Shown here: piece after piece, positions 33,789-43,195 of the stretch
How positions within the stretch are numbered: the stretch's first letter is position 1
How the letters are laid out: every line of letters begins with the position of its first letter
Source of the DNA: an uncultured Erysipelotrichaceae bacterium
GTDB taxonomy: Bacteria > Bacillota_I > Bacilli_A > Erysipelotrichales > Erysipelotrichaceae
Assembly (NCBI GenBank): GCA_945877255.1
Contig: CAMCRE010000010.1
Coordinates: 1-51,642 of the forward strand
Reading direction: 5' to 3'
DNA length: 51,642 nt
Position numbers and translations under genes: made by a program
The notes under the pieces: generated by a model
What the model saw: only the letters and a program-made list of their open reading frames with translations
What the model was told of the DNA's origin: nothing
The model's database searches: none

Positions 33789-35084
33789 CAATAAATCATT
33801 TAATGCTTCTGCCATAGTTGGATGTGTGTAAATTTGGTCACGTAGTTTATCATATGTAATTTTATTATTTATAGCCAGTGTAAATAAATTAATTACTTCT
33901 TGAGAATGTTCTGCAAACAGCGTTGCACCTAAAATTAATTTTGTTTCCGCATCAACAATTACCTTATAAATACCTGTTTCATTTCCTAATACTTTAGCAT
34001 TTGGAATCAGTGCTGCTTTCATTGTGAATACTTGATAGTTTAAATTTTGTGCTTTAGCCATTTTTTCATTAATTCCTACTTTCGATAATGGCGGATACAG
34101 GAAAACAGTTGTTGGGATAGCTTGTCTATCATTTAATGTATATTGTTGGTTCATTAATTGACTTTTAATAATTCTAAAATCATCTAACGAAATATACGTG
34201 AAGTTTTGACCACCATTAACATCACCTAACGCATAAATATGATCAACATTAGTTTTTAAATATTGATCAACTTTAATTGCACCTTTTGGTGTTAATGCTA
34301 TTGATGTATTCTCTAATTTTAAATCTGCAATATTTGGTTTTCTACCAGTTGAAATTAAAATGTGATCTTGTGATATTGTTTTTTGTTGTCCTGAAGCTGA
34401 ATAATGTATCACATTATTCTCAATTTTTTCAATAGTTGCATTTAATTGTAGCTGAATATTCAAAGATTGCAAACTATTTAAAACTTCTGCAATAACATCA
34501 TCATCTTCATTCGGTAAAAATTGTTCACTGCTATCTAAAATCGTAACACGTGTTCCAAACTTCGCAAACATTGATGCAAACTCTAAACCAATAAATCCAC
34601 CTCCAATAATTGTAAGTGTTGCTGGTAACTGTTTTAAGTTCATAATTGTTTCACTTGTATGAATAACATCAGACAATTCTAATCCTTTAATATTTGGTAT
34701 AACTGGTGTTGCACCCGTATTAATAAAAATATTTTCTGGAATATAAACTTCGCCATTAATTTCTACTTTATCATCTGCAACGAATCGTGCTGTACCATCA
34801 ATAATTTTAACAGTATCGTACTGTGCTAATTTTTGATAATTTGCGTTATTTAACTTTGATACTAAATTATTTTTAATCACGACAGCTTCTTCAAATGTAG
34901 TCGCATTTTTCGCAAGTGATATTAATTTTTTAGTCGGAATACATCCAACATTAATACATGTTCCACCATACATGTTTTTTGATTTCTCGACTAATACTAC
35001 TTCTTCTTTTCGCTCTCCTAAAAAAGCAGCTAATGTTTTTCCTGCTTTACCAAATCCGATTATTAAATTTTTTACTTTTTTCAT
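33783..35084 (-). CDS. FAD-dependent pyridine nucleotide-disulfide oxidoreductase, RclA/Har-like
   Basis: Start ATG at 35084 follows GAGGTGGCAT, giving 433 residues. The protein has the FAD site IGFGKAGK, redox-active Cys43 and Cys48 in GGTCINVGCIPTKK, an NAD(P) site IGGGFIGLEFA, and the dimer-interface base YTHPTMAEAL. It is shorter than lipoamide dehydrogenase and matches RclA/Har (hypothiocyanous acid reductase, about 435-440 residues) in length and active site. Har detoxifies HOSCN made by host peroxidases in saliva and airway. Exact function is inferred; mercuric reductase-like alternatives are less likely as no MerA extension is present. Confidence 0.72.
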   Translation of the reverse strand: MKKVKNLIIGFGKAGKTLAAFLGERKEEVVLVEKSKNMYGGTCINVGCIPTKKLISLAKNATTFEEAVVIKNNLVSKLNNANYQKLAQYDTVKIIDGTARFVADDKVEINGEVYIPENIFINTGATPVIPNIKGLELSDVIHTSETIMNLKQLPATLTIIGGGFIGLEFASMFAKFGTRVTILDSSEQFLPNEDDDVIAEVLNSLQSLNIQLQLNATIEKIENNVIHYSASGQQKTISQDHILISTGRKPNIADLKLENTSIALTPKGAIKVDQYLKTNVDHIYALGDVNGGQNFTYISLDDFRIIKSQLMNQQYTLNDRQAIPTTVFLYPPLSKVGINEKMAKAQNLNYQVFTMKAALIPNAKVLGNETGIYKVIVDAETKLILGATLFAEHSQEVINLFTLAINNKITYDKLRDQIYTHPTMAEALNDLLK

Positions 35085-35186
35085 ATGCCACCTCAATACT
35101 ATATTATAGTTTATCGTGTTTTAATGCAATTGATTTGCTTAACAAAAGTAAGTGAAATACTGAATATCAATGAATTTAAACATAAT

Positions 35187-35217
35187 AAAAACAACTTCAT
35201 AGTCAGTATAAAGTTGT
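35187..35217 (-). terminator. Terminator after the tRNA-Leu gene
   Basis: Stem ACAACTT / AAGTTGT with a 13-base loop (35191-35217) is followed by TTTTTATTATG on the minus strand, 14 bases past the tRNA 3' end. Confidence 0.75.
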
Positions 35218-35231
35218 CATGTTTTTTTTAA

Positions 35232-35317
35232 TGGTGGGATTGGGGGGAGTCGAACCCCCACGGCTGTTAACCGACGGATTTTAAGTCCGTTGCGTCTACC
35301 TGTTCCGCCACAATCCC
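35232..35317 (-). tRNA. tRNA-Leu (anticodon TAA)
   Basis: The 86-base class II gene starts GGGATTG and ends with a matching acceptor plus A-CCA. The anticodon loop CTTAAAA gives TAA. A long variable arm (CGGTTAACAGCCG) is present. It is cotranscribed with tRNA-Cys, one base away. Confidence 0.95.
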
Positions 35318-35318
35318 T

Positions 35319-35392
35319 TGGAGGTCCCAATCGGACTTGAACCGATGATGACAGAGTTGCAGTCTGTTGCCTTACCACTTGGCTATGGAACC
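35319..35392 (-). tRNA. tRNA-Cys (anticodon GCA)
   Basis: The 74-base gene starts GGTTCCA and ends TGGGACC-T-CCA. The anticodon loop CTGCAAC gives GCA. T-loop GGTTCAAGTCC is canonical. It precedes tRNA-Leu by one base on the same transcript. Confidence 0.95.
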
Positions 35393-35402
35393 ATGCTAGT
35401 CT

Positions 35403-35431
35403 ATTCTACCAAATTTTTAAGGCTTTGTAAA
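35403..35431 (-). promoter_or_regulatory. Promoter of tRNA-Cys/tRNA-Leu
   Basis: Minus-strand TTTACA (35426-35431), a 17-base spacer ending TGG and TAGAAT (35403-35408), 10 bases before the tRNA-Cys 5' end. Confidence 0.6.
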
Positions 35432-35442
35432 GTAATACTATT

Positions 35443-35475
35443 TATAAAAGCAGATAGTTCATATCTGCTTTTATA
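35443..35475 (-). terminator. Intrinsic terminator after asnA
   Basis: A 14-bp perfect stem (TATAAAAGCAGATA / TATCTGCTTTTATA) with a five-base loop overlaps the asnA stop codon; the minus-strand tail is AAATAG, so the uridine-rich 3' arm of the stem serves as tract. Confidence 0.7.
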
Positions 35476-36475
35476 ATAAATTAATGTTTAATGATTTTGC
35501 AATTCGTTTTGTTTCTGAATCCCAAATTGATGCTTGTACTTCACCAATATGCACTCTATTTAATAATAATAAGCATAATCGTGATTGACCAATTCCCCCA
35601 CCAATTGTATATGGTAATTCTAAGTTAATAAGTGATTGATGATATGGTAAACCTAGTTTTTCTAACTGGTTTTTTGCTTCCAATTGTTTTACAAGTGAAT
35701 GCTCATCAACACGCACACCCATACTTGAAATTTCTAATGCAATGTCTAATACAGGATAGTACACTAAAATATCACAGTTAATATCCCAATCATCATAGTC
35801 AGCAGCTCTACCATCATGTGCTGTACCATCTGATAATTTTTTCCCAATTTGCATTAAACAAACAGTTTTATGTTTTTTAACGATTTCATATTCACGCTCT
35901 TTAGCACTTAATGTTGGATATAAATCTAAAAGTTCTTGTGATGTAATATAAAATACATCTTCTGATACAAATTTTTCAAGATTAATAAACGCATCACACA
36001 CTACTTCCTCAGTTTCCTTTAATGCGCCCACTATTTTATTAACGTGATCTTTTAAAGTATCATGATTTCGTTGTGATTTTAAAATAATTTTCTCCCAGTC
36101 CCATTGATCAACATAAATTGAATGAATATTCGACAATTCCTCATCTCTTCGAATAGCATTCATATCAGTGTATAAACCAGTATTAACTTGGAAATCATAA
36201 TCTTTTAATGCTTTTCTTTTCCACTTCGCTAATGAATGTACAATTTCTGCTGTTGTATTTACTTCTTTGATATCAAAACCTACACTTCTTTCAATACCAT
36301 TCAAATCATCGTTTAACCCAGTATTCACTTCCACAAACAATGGAGCAGAAACACGTGTTAAATTTAAACGATTCGCTAATTTTCTTTCAAACGTATCTTT
36401 TACTAATTTTATACCCATTTCTAATGTAATATAGTTTAAAGTTGGTACTTCTTTTTTTGGTAAAATAAATTTCAT
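35471..36475 (-). CDS. asnA: Aspartate-ammonia ligase (asparagine synthetase A)
   Basis: AsnA makes asparagine from aspartate, ammonia and ATP; it is related to class II aminoacyl-tRNA synthetases. The 334-residue length is standard. Diagnostic parts are RVSAPLF near 40, GLNDDLNG, MNAIRRDE, Y.DQWDWE and the C-terminal GGGIGQSRLC class-II motif. Start ATG follows TCGAGGATTATT. It is monocistronic and divergent from a tiny lipoprotein gene. I see no T-box leader in front of it. Confidence 0.95.
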   Translation of the reverse strand: MKFILPKKEVPTLNYITLEMGIKLVKDTFERKLANRLNLTRVSAPLFVEVNTGLNDDLNGIERSVGFDIKEVNTTAEIVHSLAKWKRKALKDYDFQVNTGLYTDMNAIRRDEELSNIHSIYVDQWDWEKIILKSQRNHDTLKDHVNKIVGALKETEEVVCDAFINLEKFVSEDVFYITSQELLDLYPTLSAKEREYEIVKKHKTVCLMQIGKKLSDGTAHDGRAADYDDWDINCDILVYYPVLDIALEISSMGVRVDEHSLVKQLEAKNQLEKLGLPYHQSLINLELPYTIGGGIGQSRLCLLLLNRVHIGEVQASIWDSETKRIAKSLNINLL

Positions 36476-36529
36476 AATAATCCTCGACTTTTCTAGTAAA
36501 TTGTATTATTATTGATATAGAGGTGTGCT

Positions 36530-36634
36530 ATGAAAAAAATATTAATTTTAATACTTGCGACATTACTACTAACAAGTTGCACAATTACCAACAATCAAGG
36601 TTGTCCTGTTTTTGAACAGAAAAAAGATTGTTGA
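36530..36634 (+). CDS. Tiny 34-residue lipoprotein
   Basis: ATG at 36530 follows GAGGTGTGCT. The product has three N-terminal residues MKK, a hydrophobic run and a lipobox LTSC (Cys17), so it is a typical signal peptide II substrate. The mature lipopeptide would be only 18 residues (CTITNN then QGCPVFEQKKDC) with further cysteines at 25 and 34. I recognise no family. It lies between asnA (divergent) and the MarR gene (same strand, 78 bases downstream). The RBS and a full lipobox make it credible, but the size leaves doubt. Confidence 0.55.
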   Translation: MKKILILILATLLLTSCTITNNQGCPVFEQKKDC

Positions 36635-36712
36635 GTATAAAAAATAACACAATATTACTTACTTACTTATCATACACTATTTAAACGTTTTTATCAACTT
36701 TTGAGGTATTAT

Positions 36713-37159
36713 ATGAATGAAAAAATGAAAAATACACTGTATCAACTTCTCACAAATGTTTTTCCTAAAATAGATGCCTTTGAAGAAAAATTGCTATCTG
36801 AGAAGAGCGTCGAACTTACAATTAAAGAAGTGCGTATTCTAGCAACAATCGAAAAATCTGAAACGAAATCTTTAGGCGTAATTGCGAATACTTTAATTAT
36901 TACACCTGGAGCATTATCTATTGCTATTTCCCGTTTAGAAAAAAAACGCTATATTAAACGTCTAAAAGACAACTCGGATAAACGTATTACTTCTTTATCT
37001 CTCACACCAAAAGGTAAAAAAGTCGTTAAACTATACAAAGATATGCTTAATGAGATGATACTACAATTTACTAAAGAATTACGTTTAGGAGAAACCAGTA
37101 TACTCATACGCACATTAGAAAACGTTAATGCATTTTTCAATGAGAAAATTAAACCATAA
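36713..37159 (+). CDS. MarR family transcriptional regulator
   Basis: ATG at 36713 follows GAGGTATTAT, giving 148 residues; a TTG-started form would be four residues longer. It is a winged-helix dimer-type protein with LTIKEVRILATI, the recognition helix ITPGALSIAISRLEKK and the wing R..D.SDKRITSLSLTPKGKK. Such regulators respond to phenolic compounds, fatty-acid precursors (FabT) or stress. The target is not adjacent: the next gene converges. A nearby lipoprotein ORF lies upstream. Confidence 0.88.
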   Translation: MNEKMKNTLYQLLTNVFPKIDAFEEKLLSEKSVELTIKEVRILATIEKSETKSLGVIANTLIITPGALSIAISRLEKKRYIKRLKDNSDKRITSLSLTPKGKKVVKLYKDMLNEMILQFTKELRLGETSILIRTLENVNAFFNEKIKP

Positions 37160-37187
37160 TAAAAAAGCGAATAATCGCTTTTTTATT
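37158..37187. terminator. Bidirectional terminator between the MarR gene and ldh
   Basis: A 13-bp perfect stem (AATAAAAAAGCGA / TCGCTTTTTTATT) with an ATAA loop; A-rich left arm and T-rich right arm let it work in both directions. Confidence 0.9.
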
Positions 37188-38115
37188 ATATTCCAATATC
37201 GGCAATAATGTCTTTTAACACTTTTTTAGATTTTTCTAATTTTTCAACTTCTTCATCACTTAAAGCTGGACAAATTTTCAATACTTGACCGTTACGTCCG
37301 ACAATATTTGGTGCTGCATAATAAACATTTTCGAGTGAATTATACGTTGAAATAGTTAAAATAGAGTTTTCATCACGTAAAATTGCTTCTACAATTCGCT
37401 TAACTGCTAAAGCTACCGCATAATTTGTATACCCTTTACGTGAAATAATATTGTATGCTGAATTTTTTACTTCATTATATGCTCTTTCTTTTAATTCAAC
37501 TACATCAATACCTTCTCTAGCACAGAAATCATCTAAACCAAGTGATCCAACATAAGCGTGCGACCACACTGGAAACTCACTATCGCCATGTTCACCAATA
37601 ATATGTGCGTGAATATTTCTAGCATCAATATTAAATTCTTTAGATAGCACATAACGTAAACGAGAAGAATCTAATACTGTTCCACTTCCAATTACTCTAC
37701 TTGATGGTAATCCTGATAATTTATATGTAATATAAGTTAAAATATCGACCGGATTAGCAACAACTAATAAAATTGCATTAGGTGAATAACGCACAATTTG
37801 TGGTACAATATTTTTAAAAATCTCTACATTTTTCTTAACTAAATCAAGACGTGTTTCACCCGGCTTTTGACCAGCACCTGCTGTAATAATGACTACATCA
37901 CTATCTTTAGTATCTTTAAAATCACCAGCTTGCATTTCAACTGATTTTACGAATGCCGCACCATGTGCTAAATCCATAATTTCGCCTTCAGCTTTTTCTT
38001 TGTTGACGTCAACTAATACGATATGTGATGCTAATCCAGATTCCATTAACGTAAATGTTGTTGCAGACCCCACAAATCCTGCACCAATTACTGATATTTT
38101 ATTTGTTTTATTCAT
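37186..38115 (-). CDS. ldh: L-lactate dehydrogenase
   Basis: Ldh reduces pyruvate to L-lactate and regenerates NAD+, the main sink in lactic fermentation. The 309-residue protein has the NAD-binding GAGFVGSA, AGAGQKPGETRLDL (substrate-closing loop with catalytic Arg in the GETRLDL context), VANPVDI and the catalytic His in IGEHGDSEF. Malate dehydrogenases carry an Arg in place of Gln at the substrate-selecting position; QKPGETR supports lactate. Start ATG follows GAGGAGAAAACAC and overlaps miaA by eight bases, so ldh is the last gene of the mutS operon. Confidence 0.93.
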   Translation of the reverse strand: MNKTNKISVIGAGFVGSATTFTLMESGLASHIVLVDVNKEKAEGEIMDLAHGAAFVKSVEMQAGDFKDTKDSDVVIITAGAGQKPGETRLDLVKKNVEIFKNIVPQIVRYSPNAILLVVANPVDILTYITYKLSGLPSSRVIGSGTVLDSSRLRYVLSKEFNIDARNIHAHIIGEHGDSEFPVWSHAYVGSLGLDDFCAREGIDVVELKERAYNEVKNSAYNIISRKGYTNYAVALAVKRIVEAILRDENSILTISTYNSLENVYYAAPNIVGRNGQVLKICPALSDEEVEKLEKSKKVLKDIIADIGI

Positions 38116-38998
38116 GTGTTTTCTCCTCTATATAATTAATGATTTGTTGTTTATAATCATCTAATATCGAAAAATATTTTATATTAAATTGATTATTAAA
38201 GAAAGTATATTGCCTTTTAGCTAAATGTCTTGTATTCGTTTTAATTTTTTCTATTACATCCGCTAATGATTGATTATTCTCAAAATAGCCTTGCCACTCT
38301 TTATATCCTATTCCTTGCATACTTTGTAATGAAAATACACCAGGATAATATAATGATTTAACTTCTTCAAACAAGCCTTGTTGTAACATTAAATCAACAC
38401 GTTGATTAATTCTTTCATACAAAAAATCACGTGGGGCGTCTAATCCAATTATTATCGCATCAAATAACATTTTATGTTCTTGCTTAGCAATGCGTTGTGA
38501 TTTTGTTTCGCCAGATAACGCAATTTTTAATGCACGTAAAATTCTTTTTCGATTATTTGGATGAATGGACACACAAGATTGTTCGTCTACTTTTTGTAGC
38601 ATTTCATACAGCTCTTCATTACTTTTTAAATAATAACTTTCAGGTAGTGCTATACTTTCTTCTTCAAAAATATAATCGTACAGCAATGCTTTAATATATA
38701 ACCCTGTTCCGCCACAAATTATCACATTTTTATTGCGTGACATAATATCTTTAATGTATTCGCGTCCCACAGTTTGAAAAATTTTAACGTTATATGATTC
38801 AGTATAATCCATATAGTCAATAAAATAATGCGGTATATTTTGCATTTCATCTGTTGTTATTTTTGCACTACCAATATTTAATTGTCGATAAACTTGAATA
38901 CTATCTCCACTTATAATTTCAGCATTAAATCGCTTTGCTAATTCAACAGCTAATGCACTTTTACCCGTTGCTGTTGCACCCACTAACACAATAATCAT
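38108..38998 (-). CDS. miaA: tRNA dimethylallyltransferase
   Basis: MiaA adds an isopentenyl group to A37 of tRNAs reading UNN codons. The 296-residue protein opens with the P-loop VGATATGKSALAVELAK, then ISGDSIQVYRQLNIGSAK (substrate loop), GGTGLYIKALLYDY and the C-terminal TR.LAKRQ.TFF. The length is standard. It lies one base after mutL, as in the mutS-mutL-miaA order seen in other bacteria. Confidence 0.95.
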   Translation of the reverse strand: MIIVLVGATATGKSALAVELAKRFNAEIISGDSIQVYRQLNIGSAKITTDEMQNIPHYFIDYMDYTESYNVKIFQTVGREYIKDIMSRNKNVIICGGTGLYIKALLYDYIFEEESIALPESYYLKSNEELYEMLQKVDEQSCVSIHPNNRKRILRALKIALSGETKSQRIAKQEHKMLFDAIIIGLDAPRDFLYERINQRVDLMLQQGLFEEVKSLYYPGVFSLQSMQGIGYKEWQGYFENNQSLADVIEKIKTNTRHLAKRQYTFFNNQFNIKYFSILDDYKQQIINYIEEKTHE

Positions 38999-38999
38999 A

Positions 39000-40721
39000 T
39001 TACACCCTCATAAATTGTTTTTCTAAATAAGTGTTATCGATACATATCACAACTGTTCTACCATGTGGACAGTGATATGGATGATCACAATTAGCAAGAT
39101 TTTCTACCAAGCTTTTCATTTCTTCTATATTTAGATGACGATTAAAACGAATCGAACTATGGCATGCCGCAGTAGCAATGGCATGTTTTCTCAACATTTC
39201 TAAAGATATATTTTCTTCCAACATTATTTTTTGGATAATATCTTTTATAAAATTCATAATATTTTCTTGTCTAATCCAATCTGGTATTTCACGCAACACT
39301 AAACTATTCTCAGATAATTGATCAACAACAACATTAATTGATTTTAACGTTATGATGATATCATTCATTCTTAATTGTTCGTCAACTGATAATGGAACAG
39401 TTATCGGAAGCAACGTAACTTGTGCAACAGTATTGCTTAGCAATTGTTGTTGTATTTTTTCATAATTAATACGTTCTGCGGCAGCGTGTTGATCAATAAC
39501 GTATAAACCATTTTCATGTTCACACAATATATATTTTCCTTGTAATTGTGAAATAACGCGCAGTGTGTGAAAAATGTTTTGTGGTTTAACACTAACTTCA
39601 TGTTCTACTTCTTTATGTTCTTCTACAACATCTTCCTCAACAAATAAATCATGTGCTATTTCTTCAACATATTGCTCACGATAATCTAACGACAAAGCCA
39701 TCGTCTCATACAACGGTTTATTAATAGGTTTTGGTACTTCGTATTTTTTATTTAATAACTTTTCAATCGTTTCACTAATAAACACTAATAAATAATTTTC
39801 CTTAGATATACGTACTTCTTGTTTCGATGGATGTACATTGACATCAACTAAACGATAATCCATTTCAATATTTATCACTGCTATTGGCATACGATCGACT
39901 GGGATAAAATTTTTATAAGCTTCAATAATTGCTTTTTGAATTTTATAACTTTTCACTAATCTATTATTAATGTAAATAAGAATACTATTTTTATTACGCG
40001 TAAATTGTGGTTGTGCTAATATTAAATGCAATGTAAAGTCTTCATTACTAACTTTTTCAATAATCATGTCTTTTAATATTGTATAGTCATACAATTTTGC
40101 CATAATTTCTTGTATATTACCATTACCCGATGTTTCAAAAATTGTTTTTCCTTCGCTTATCAAACAAAACGAGACATTTGGATAACTACACGCAAACTTT
40201 TTAATAACTTCTGCTACTTTACTTGCTTCATAATAATTGTTACTCAAATGTTTTAATCTAGCAGGTGTGTTTTGAAATAAATTACTAACTTCTATTGTTG
40301 TTCCTAGATTTCTACTACTTGCAGAAACTGTTTTTAATATTCCATGCTCTACAACTACTTTCGTAGCTTCAACATGATTATTCGTCGTTAGGATAACTTC
40401 AGAAACAGCTGCAATAGAGGGTAAAGCTTCCCCTCTAAATCCCAGCGTTTGAATTTCAAAAAGTTGTGATTCATGTTTGATTTTACTTGTTGCATGTCTT
40501 TCAAAACATAGTTGTGCATCTTCACGACTCATTCCAATTCCATTATCTTCAACTTTAATGTATAAAATTCCACCTTCGCGAATCGATACTACGATGCGTG
40601 TTGCTTGTGCATCAATGCTATTTTCTATTAATTCCTTAACAATACCACTCGGTCTTTCAACGACTTCTCCAGCTGCAATCATATTAGCTACTTTTGCATC
40701 TAATTTTATAATTTTATTCAT
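39000..40721 (-). CDS. mutL: DNA mismatch repair protein MutL
   Basis: MutL links MutS recognition to strand excision. The 573-residue protein has the GHKL ATPase part (ELIENSIDAQAT, DNGIGM, TLGFRGEALPSI) and the C-terminal endonuclease motif DQHAAAERINYE (DQHAxxExxxxE), then CPHGRT. So it is the nicking type, as expected in organisms without MutH. Start ATG follows GAGGTGGACA and overlaps mutS by eight bases. Confidence 0.96.
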   Translation of the reverse strand: MNKIIKLDAKVANMIAAGEVVERPSGIVKELIENSIDAQATRIVVSIREGGILYIKVEDNGIGMSREDAQLCFERHATSKIKHESQLFEIQTLGFRGEALPSIAAVSEVILTTNNHVEATKVVVEHGILKTVSASSRNLGTTIEVSNLFQNTPARLKHLSNNYYEASKVAEVIKKFACSYPNVSFCLISEGKTIFETSGNGNIQEIMAKLYDYTILKDMIIEKVSNEDFTLHLILAQPQFTRNKNSILIYINNRLVKSYKIQKAIIEAYKNFIPVDRMPIAVINIEMDYRLVDVNVHPSKQEVRISKENYLLVFISETIEKLLNKKYEVPKPINKPLYETMALSLDYREQYVEEIAHDLFVEEDVVEEHKEVEHEVSVKPQNIFHTLRVISQLQGKYILCEHENGLYVIDQHAAAERINYEKIQQQLLSNTVAQVTLLPITVPLSVDEQLRMNDIIITLKSINVVVDQLSENSLVLREIPDWIRQENIMNFIKDIIQKIMLEENISLEMLRKHAIATAACHSSIRFNRHLNIEEMKSLVENLANCDHPYHCPHGRTVVICIDNTYLEKQFMRV

Positions 40722-43173
40722 TGTCCACCTCTTCTTTTAACTTCACCACAAATAGTAACGCTTCTAATGGTGTCATTGCATCAACATTCGCGTTTTGTAT
40801 TAATTGTGTCACTTTAGAAGTATGGTTTTGAACAACTAAATTCGTTTCTGGTATAGATGCCGTTTGATAAGAACCTAATGTTTTTATGACTTCTTTACTT
40901 CTTTCAATAATAAAATCTGGTAGTTTCGCCAATTGTGCAACATTAATTCCATAAGATTTATTCATAAAACCAGGCTTCACTTTATATAAAAATGTTATAT
41001 GATCTTTTTCTTCTTCAACTTCTACATAGTAATTTGCAACTTGTTCCAAAGTTGCAAGTTGAGTTAATTCATGATAATGTGTTGAAAAAATTGTCGTTGC
41101 TTTAATGTTTTTTTGGATATATTCAATCATTGCCCATGCTAAACTCATGCCATCATAAGTTGAAGTACCTCTTCCAATTTCATCAAATAATATTAAAGAT
41201 TGACTATCTGCATGGCGTAACGCATTATTCGCTTCACTCATTTCCACCATAAAAGTAGATTGCGCCGATAATATGTCATCACTTGCTCCCATACGTGTAA
41301 AAATCTTCGTAAATAACTTTAGCTCCGCTTGCTTCGCTGGAACATAACACCCTATTTGTGCCATCAAAACAATTAAGGCAATTTGTCGCATATATGTTGA
41401 TTTTCCACCCATATTCGGACCTGTTAAAATCATAATCTCTTGATTATTTTCAAAATCATTACTAATATACTGTCCTTTTGTCATAAGCGACTCTAAAATA
41501 GGATGGCGCCCTTCCACTATTTTAGTTTTTTGTGTAAATTCTGGTTTGATATATCCATATTGTGATGAAACTTCACTCAACGCTAAATAACAATCTATTT
41601 CTGATAAAGTATCAGCTAAAATTTTAATTTCTTGTTGGTATTTTTTTATTTCATGCAACAATTCACTAAATAACTTCAACTCAATTTCTAATATTTTTTC
41701 TTTAGCATGTAATAATTTTTCTTCTATTTCTTTTAATTCTAATGAAATATATCGCTCACCTGTTGTTAGTGTTTGTCTTCTAATATAACCAAATTCATCT
41801 TTTATATTTTCAATTTGACCTTTACTAATTTCAATATAATATCCAAAAGCACGTGTATACGCAATTTTTAAATTTTTGATACCTGTTTTTTCTCGCTCTT
41901 GTTGTTCCAATGCCAAAATATATTTGCCACCTTCTTGCTGTAAATGACGATACGTTTTCAATTCATCGTTAAATTCACTTTTAAACACATTTCCATCTTT
42001 TATATTCGTAGAAACTTCAGGTAACAATGCCTCGTTTAATAAATTAGCTATTTCACTACATACACTAACGTGTTGATAATCTTTTATCGTTTTAAACAAC
42101 GCTAAAATTTCTGGTGCTTTATTTAGCGTTATTTGTAGTTTTAATAACTCTTTCGGTGAAATATTCTCGTATGCTATTTTAGAGTATAAACGTTGCAGAT
42201 CAAACACATCTCGTAGCATTTCTTTTAAAACGTTTTTTACATAAATATCATCTTTTAATTTCCCCACAACTTCTAATCGTTGATTAATTTGCGTTACATT
42301 CACTAATGGATATTCAATCCATTTCATCAACTTACGTGATCCACCTACTGTTACACAACGATCTAGATAGCCCCATAAACTATATTTTTTATTTTTTGTG
42401 GAAGTTATTAATTCTAAATTATGTTTAGTTGCAACATCCATTGCTAAATAATGATTATCATCTATTTTATATAATGGCTGTAAATGTGCAATTTTTGTTT
42501 TTTGCGTGTATTTTAAATACTGCATTAATAATTCAAATGCTTGAATAATACCGACGTCTGAAAATGTGTTTAAATATTGATATTCACTAATATCTAATAT
42601 ATGATCCACAATCGTTACTGGAATATTTTTTAAATATTGTTTGTGTTCAAAATGTTTTCTAATAATAATTTCTTTAATGTTGCTATCTAAATACGTTGTC
42701 AACACCGTGATATCGCGTTGTATTTCTCGCACAAACATTTCACCCGAGAAATGATCAAGATAAAGCAAAATAAATGAAAACTTTGTGTCATAAATACTTA
42801 ATAAATAATTAACTTCTTTTGTTTCTTCATCATTAAGAATTGTACCTGGGGTAATGATTTTAACAACATCACGCTCAACTATTTTACCAGCTACTGCCTC
42901 TTCTAATTGTTCGACGATCGCAACACTATATCCGTTATTCACAAGTTTTTGAATATACGATTTTGCACTATGAAATGGTATGCCACACATTGGAACAGCA
43001 TTTTCATTTTTTCCTCTTGCCGTTAAAACTAAATCAAGTATATTAGAGGCAATTTTAGCATCTTCAAAAAACATTTCATAAAAATCACCTAAACGATAAA
43101 ATACAATTTTATCTTGGTGTTGCTTTTTTACTTGTAAGTATTGGTTAATCATTGGTGTATATTTTATTTCCAC
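40714..43173 (-). CDS. mutS: DNA mismatch repair protein MutS
   Basis: MutS1 binds mismatches and small loops. I use GTG at 43173 (VEIKYTPMINQYL) because MutS proteins start close to this motif and GGATGTGAT lies upstream; a TTG at 43191 is the alternative. The 819-residue protein has the mismatch-binding FYEMF, an ATPase with TGPNMGGKSTYMRQ, STFMVEM, DEIGRGTSTYDG and STHYHEL. The operon is mutS-mutL-miaA-ldh. Confidence 0.95.
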   Translation of the reverse strand: MEIKYTPMINQYLQVKKQHQDKIVFYRLGDFYEMFFEDAKIASNILDLVLTARGKNENAVPMCGIPFHSAKSYIQKLVNNGYSVAIVEQLEEAVAGKIVERDVVKIITPGTILNDEETKEVNYLLSIYDTKFSFILLYLDHFSGEMFVREIQRDITVLTTYLDSNIKEIIIRKHFEHKQYLKNIPVTIVDHILDISEYQYLNTFSDVGIIQAFELLMQYLKYTQKTKIAHLQPLYKIDDNHYLAMDVATKHNLELITSTKNKKYSLWGYLDRCVTVGGSRKLMKWIEYPLVNVTQINQRLEVVGKLKDDIYVKNVLKEMLRDVFDLQRLYSKIAYENISPKELLKLQITLNKAPEILALFKTIKDYQHVSVCSEIANLLNEALLPEVSTNIKDGNVFKSEFNDELKTYRHLQQEGGKYILALEQQEREKTGIKNLKIAYTRAFGYYIEISKGQIENIKDEFGYIRRQTLTTGERYISLELKEIEEKLLHAKEKILEIELKLFSELLHEIKKYQQEIKILADTLSEIDCYLALSEVSSQYGYIKPEFTQKTKIVEGRHPILESLMTKGQYISNDFENNQEIMILTGPNMGGKSTYMRQIALIVLMAQIGCYVPAKQAELKLFTKIFTRMGASDDILSAQSTFMVEMSEANNALRHADSQSLILFDEIGRGTSTYDGMSLAWAMIEYIQKNIKATTIFSTHYHELTQLATLEQVANYYVEVEEEKDHITFLYKVKPGFMNKSYGINVAQLAKLPDFIIERSKEVIKTLGSYQTASIPETNLVVQNHTSKVTQLIQNANVDAMTPLEALLFVVKLKEEVDNE

Positions 43174-43195
43174 TTTATCACATCCATTCAAATAT

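Noticed and set aside
35085-35186. Possible gene or RNA between the disulfide reductase and the tRNA terminator
   Set aside because: Only a likely -10 (TATAAT, minus strand, 35103-35108) for the reductase and AT-rich sequence are seen; no frame with RBS.
36660-36690. TTAC tandem repeat before the MarR gene as a phase-variable tract
   Set aside because: Only three units of TTACTTAC-type sequence occur, too few for slippage.
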